Of a stretch of DNA of 8,371 bases, positions 6,715-8,371 are shown in pieces. The notes beneath the pieces were generated by a model that was not told the origin of the DNA, did not search any database, and saw nothing but the letters and a program-made list of their open reading frames with translations. Made by a program: the position numbers and the translations under genes. The stretch covers positions 1-8,371 of the forward strand of contig CAIMPQ010000037.1 of the NCBI GenBank assembly GCA_903843315.1, in the 5' to 3' direction. The stretch comes from an uncultured beta proteobacterium (GTDB lineage Bacteria; Pseudomonadota; Gammaproteobacteria; Burkholderiales; Burkholderiaceae). Position 1 is the stretch's first letter. The number at the start of each line of letters is the position of its first letter.

Positions 6715-8097
6715 TTATTTAAATTCACGATTCGTTTTAGTCTTGTGCTGCAATCCAACGAGGTAAAACATCACCAGATATACCCCTAATAAACACGGGC
6801 CTACTATCAAAGCCATCCGTGCATCCTCATGAAAGCCCAACAGCACGACAACTAAGAAAATGAATGCCAAGGCAAACCATGAGGAATACGGATACCAAGG
6901 AGTGCGATACGCTAATGCTGCTACTTGGGCTTTTGTTAAGGACCTACGGAATTTGAGTTGGGTAAACAAGATGGCAATCCAGACCATTAAACCCACAAAG
7001 GTCACCGCAGCCATAATGTATTGGAAGGCTTTATCTGGTACGAAGTAGTTCAACACCACACCCGTCATACATACTGCAACGGTTGCCATCACCGCACGAT
7101 GTGGAACCCCATACTTCGATAGTTTTGCAAACGGTGCTGGTGCATAGCCATTGTTGGACAGTGCATACAAAAGCCGACCACCGCTAAAGATGCCCGCATT
7201 GCATGATGAAAGCGCGGCAGTAATCACCACGAAATTGATTAGGCCTGCTGCCTCCCGTAAACCAATGCGTTCAAACATCACTACAAAGGGACTACCCTGC
7301 TGACCCACCTCATTCCAAGGGAAGATGGCCAGAATGACTAAGATCGCACCCATATAAAAAATCAAGATACGCCATGCCAAGGAATCAATTGCCATGGGAA
7401 TGGTTTTGCGTGGGTTCTCTGCCTCTCCAGCAGAAAGTCCAATCATTTCTATGCCTACATAAGCAAATAACACCATTTGTAATGAGAGCAGCATGCCGCT
7501 GATGCCATTTGGAAAGAAGCCGCCGTGTTGCCACAAATTGCTTAAGCCAATGGGCTGCCAGTCATTGGTAAAGCCAAATAAAATCACCGAACCGCCGAGC
7601 GTGATCATGGCGACAATCGCTACTACCTTGATCAAGGCAAACCAGAACTCAAACTCGCCAAAAACTTTAACGGCGATGAGATTAATCAAGCCCATCATCA
7701 CAATGGAAGAAAGTGCCCAAATCCATTGAGGTGTTTCAGGGAACCAAATAGCCATATAGATTCCGACTGCTGTCACTTCAGCAATGCCAACGACGATCCA
7801 ATAGGTCCAATAACCCCAACCCACCATATAACCTGCTAACGGGCCTACATAGGTATTGGCATAAGCCGCAAATGATCCTGCCACAGGCTCATGAACTGCC
7901 ATTTCTCCGAGAGTCCGCAGCACAATGAATGCCACGATTCCTGCCAACAAGTAGCCCAAGAGAATCGACGGCCCTGCAATTTTGATTGCGCTTGCCGAAC
8001 CTAGAAATAATCCAACGCCAATCGTTGAACCTAGGGCCATCAAACGAATATGCCTTACTTTGAGATGACGCTTTAAGCCTGTTTGTTCAGTCTGCAA
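6715..8097 (-). CDS. AAT-family amino acid permease, probably alanine uptake
   Basis: This is an amino acid/polyamine/organocation transporter of the AAT type, 460 residues with about 12 membrane helices. Visible signatures (numbered from the TTG start) are 'GSTIGVGLF' in the first helix (23-31), 'GEFEFWFALIKV' (147-158), 'GEAENPRKTIP' in the loop after helix 6 (224-234), and the 'SCNAGIFSGGRLLYALS' segment (298-314). It resembles ProY/CycA/AlaP-type proton symporters. The start is chosen at the TTG at 8097-8095, because AAGGAGGT lies 5 bases upstream and the N-terminus then begins 'MQTEQTGLKRHLKVRHIRL', typical of the family. An in-frame TTG at 8145 would add 16 residues but would place the Shine-Dalgarno sequence inside the coding region. 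Coupling with ald suggests that alanine is the substrate; proline, serine or glycine remain possible. Confidence 0.9.
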   Translation of the reverse strand: MQTEQTGLKRHLKVRHIRLMALGSTIGVGLFLGSASAIKIAGPSILLGYLLAGIVAFIVLRTLGEMAVHEPVAGSFAAYANTYVGPLAGYMVGWGYWTYWIVVGIAEVTAVGIYMAIWFPETPQWIWALSSIVMMGLINLIAVKVFGEFEFWFALIKVVAIVAMITLGGSVILFGFTNDWQPIGLSNLWQHGGFFPNGISGMLLSLQMVLFAYVGIEMIGLSAGEAENPRKTIPMAIDSLAWRILIFYMGAILVILAIFPWNEVGQQGSPFVVMFERIGLREAAGLINFVVITAALSSCNAGIFSGGRLLYALSNNGYAPAPFAKLSKYGVPHRAVMATVAVCMTGVVLNYFVPDKAFQYIMAAVTFVGLMVWIAILFTQLKFRRSLTKAQVAALAYRTPWYPYSSWFALAFIFLVVVLLGFHEDARMALIVGPCLLGVYLVMFYLVGLQHKTKTNREFK

Positions 8098-8102
8098 AAG
8101 AG

Positions 8103-8110
8103 ACCTCCTT
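8103..8110 (-). promoter_or_regulatory. Strong ribosome binding site fixing the permease TTG start
   Basis: On the - strand AAGGAGGT, a near-perfect anti-16S match, lies 5 bases before the TTG at 8097. Its strength may offset the weak initiation codon. Confidence 0.85.
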
Positions 8111-8117
8111 TCGATTT

Positions 8118-8141
8118 TTCGTTGGCTGATTTGCCAACGAA
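8118..8141 (-). promoter_or_regulatory. Perfect 9-bp hairpin just upstream of the permease ribosome binding site
   Basis: TTCGTTGGC (8118-8126) and GCCAACGAA (8133-8141) are perfect inverted repeats separated by 6 bases. In the permease message the hairpin ends 7 bases before the AAGGAGGT sequence. It could affect ribosome access or mRNA stability, or be a DNA operator for a dimeric regulator. It is not followed by a run of T on either strand, so it is not a standard intrinsic terminator. Confidence 0.6.
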
Positions 8142-8330
8142 GCAAAGTCTAGGGAGTGTGTGGCAGATGCACTAGAGGAGAAATATATCTAAAGTAACTA
8201 AATGACTAAAAAGTAAATGGGCAATGTGTAAAAGATCTTCAAAATCAAGGTTAATAGCGGGCAAAAAATATTACTGACTGCATGAGAATCAGTAATTTCC
8301 TACAGGGAATGCCCTTAAGGATTTATAGCG
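8142..8330. other. Leader and promoter region upstream of the permease-ald operon
   Basis: No credible gene lies in this 189-bp stretch. It is AT-rich, with ACTAAA repeated at 8197-8202 and 8205-8210. It must contain the permease promoter (leftward) and perhaps one for a rightward gene beginning at 8331. No -35/-10 pair is good enough to call. Confidence 0.4.
8270..8296. repeat. Inverted repeat, 8-bp arms with 11-base loop
   Basis: ATTACTGA (8270-8277) and TCAGTAAT (8289-8296) are perfectly complementary. Read on the - strand, the second arm is followed by ATTTTTTG, so it has the form of a weak, AT-rich intrinsic terminator for leftward transcription from beyond the window. It could equally be a regulator binding site between divergent genes. 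Confidence 0.45.
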
Positions 8331-8371
8331 ATGAGATTCAAAATCTCTGCGGCTGCAGCAAGCCCACAGGC
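8331..8371 (+). CDS. Possible first codons of a rightward gene, cut by window edge
   Basis: An ATG at 8331 opens a frame that stays open to the edge and reads 'MRFKISAAAASPQ'. AAGGA at 8316-8320 is a plausible ribosome binding site with 10-base spacing. Only 13 full codons are visible, so no family can be named and the reading may be chance. If real, the gene is divergent from the permease-ald operon. Confidence 0.3.
   Translation, partial: MRFKISAAAASPQ

Noticed and set aside
8118..8141. Intrinsic terminator at the permease leader hairpin
   Set aside because: On the - strand the stem is followed by AAAATCG, and on the + strand by GCAAAG. Neither is a U-run.
8332..8348. T-arm-like element (GAGA-TTCAAAA-TCTC) that could suggest a tRNA
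   Set aside because: The loop resembles a T-loop, but the stem has only four pairs in that register and no matching acceptor, anticodon or D arm was found around it. An open coding frame explains it at least as well.

Overview
The window looks like an ordinary chromosomal segment of a freshwater betaproteobacterium. The moderate-to-low GC content, the protein sequences and the pairing of an Fe-S oxidoreductase with a DUF3501 protein suggest the Polynucleobacter/Burkholderiaceae area. This placement is inferred from family resemblance, not from a database search. There are no insertion sequences, phage genes, CRISPR arrays or RNA genes. Every long reading frame is intact apart from the fragments cut by the window edges.

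Left part (1-3489). The 3' end of a VapC-like PIN-domain toxin gene on the + strand runs convergently into a full-length aminopeptidase N gene (pepN, - strand). Upstream of pepN on the same strand, 42 bp away, is a GDT1/UPF0016 membrane protein gene, a family of Mn2+/Ca2+ exporters. The probable transcription order is GDT1 gene then pepN.

Centre (3490-5579). A 126-bp divergent intergenic region separates the GDT1 gene from a two-gene + strand operon. This operon encodes a cytoplasmic double-[4Fe-4S], CCG-domain oxidoreductase subunit (GlpC/HdrD-like) followed by a DUF3501 protein. From memory of related genomes, this pair is usually preceded by a rubrerythrin gene. None is present here, so the pair forms a compact operon of unknown biochemistry. 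It is the best candidate for an incompletely described system in the window.

Right part (5580-8371). A - strand operon encodes an AAT-family amino acid permease and then L-alanine dehydrogenase. The stop of the first and the strong ribosome binding site of the second are adjacent, so the genes are probably translationally coupled. Together they suggest uptake of alanine (or a related amino acid) and its oxidative deamination to pyruvate, ammonium and NADH. The permease most likely starts at a TTG at 8097 behind a near-perfect Shine-Dalgarno sequence. A perfect 9-bp hairpin lies just upstream of that Shine-Dalgarno sequence and could control its use. The right edge holds a short non-coding region with another dyad and possibly the first codons of a divergent + strand gene.
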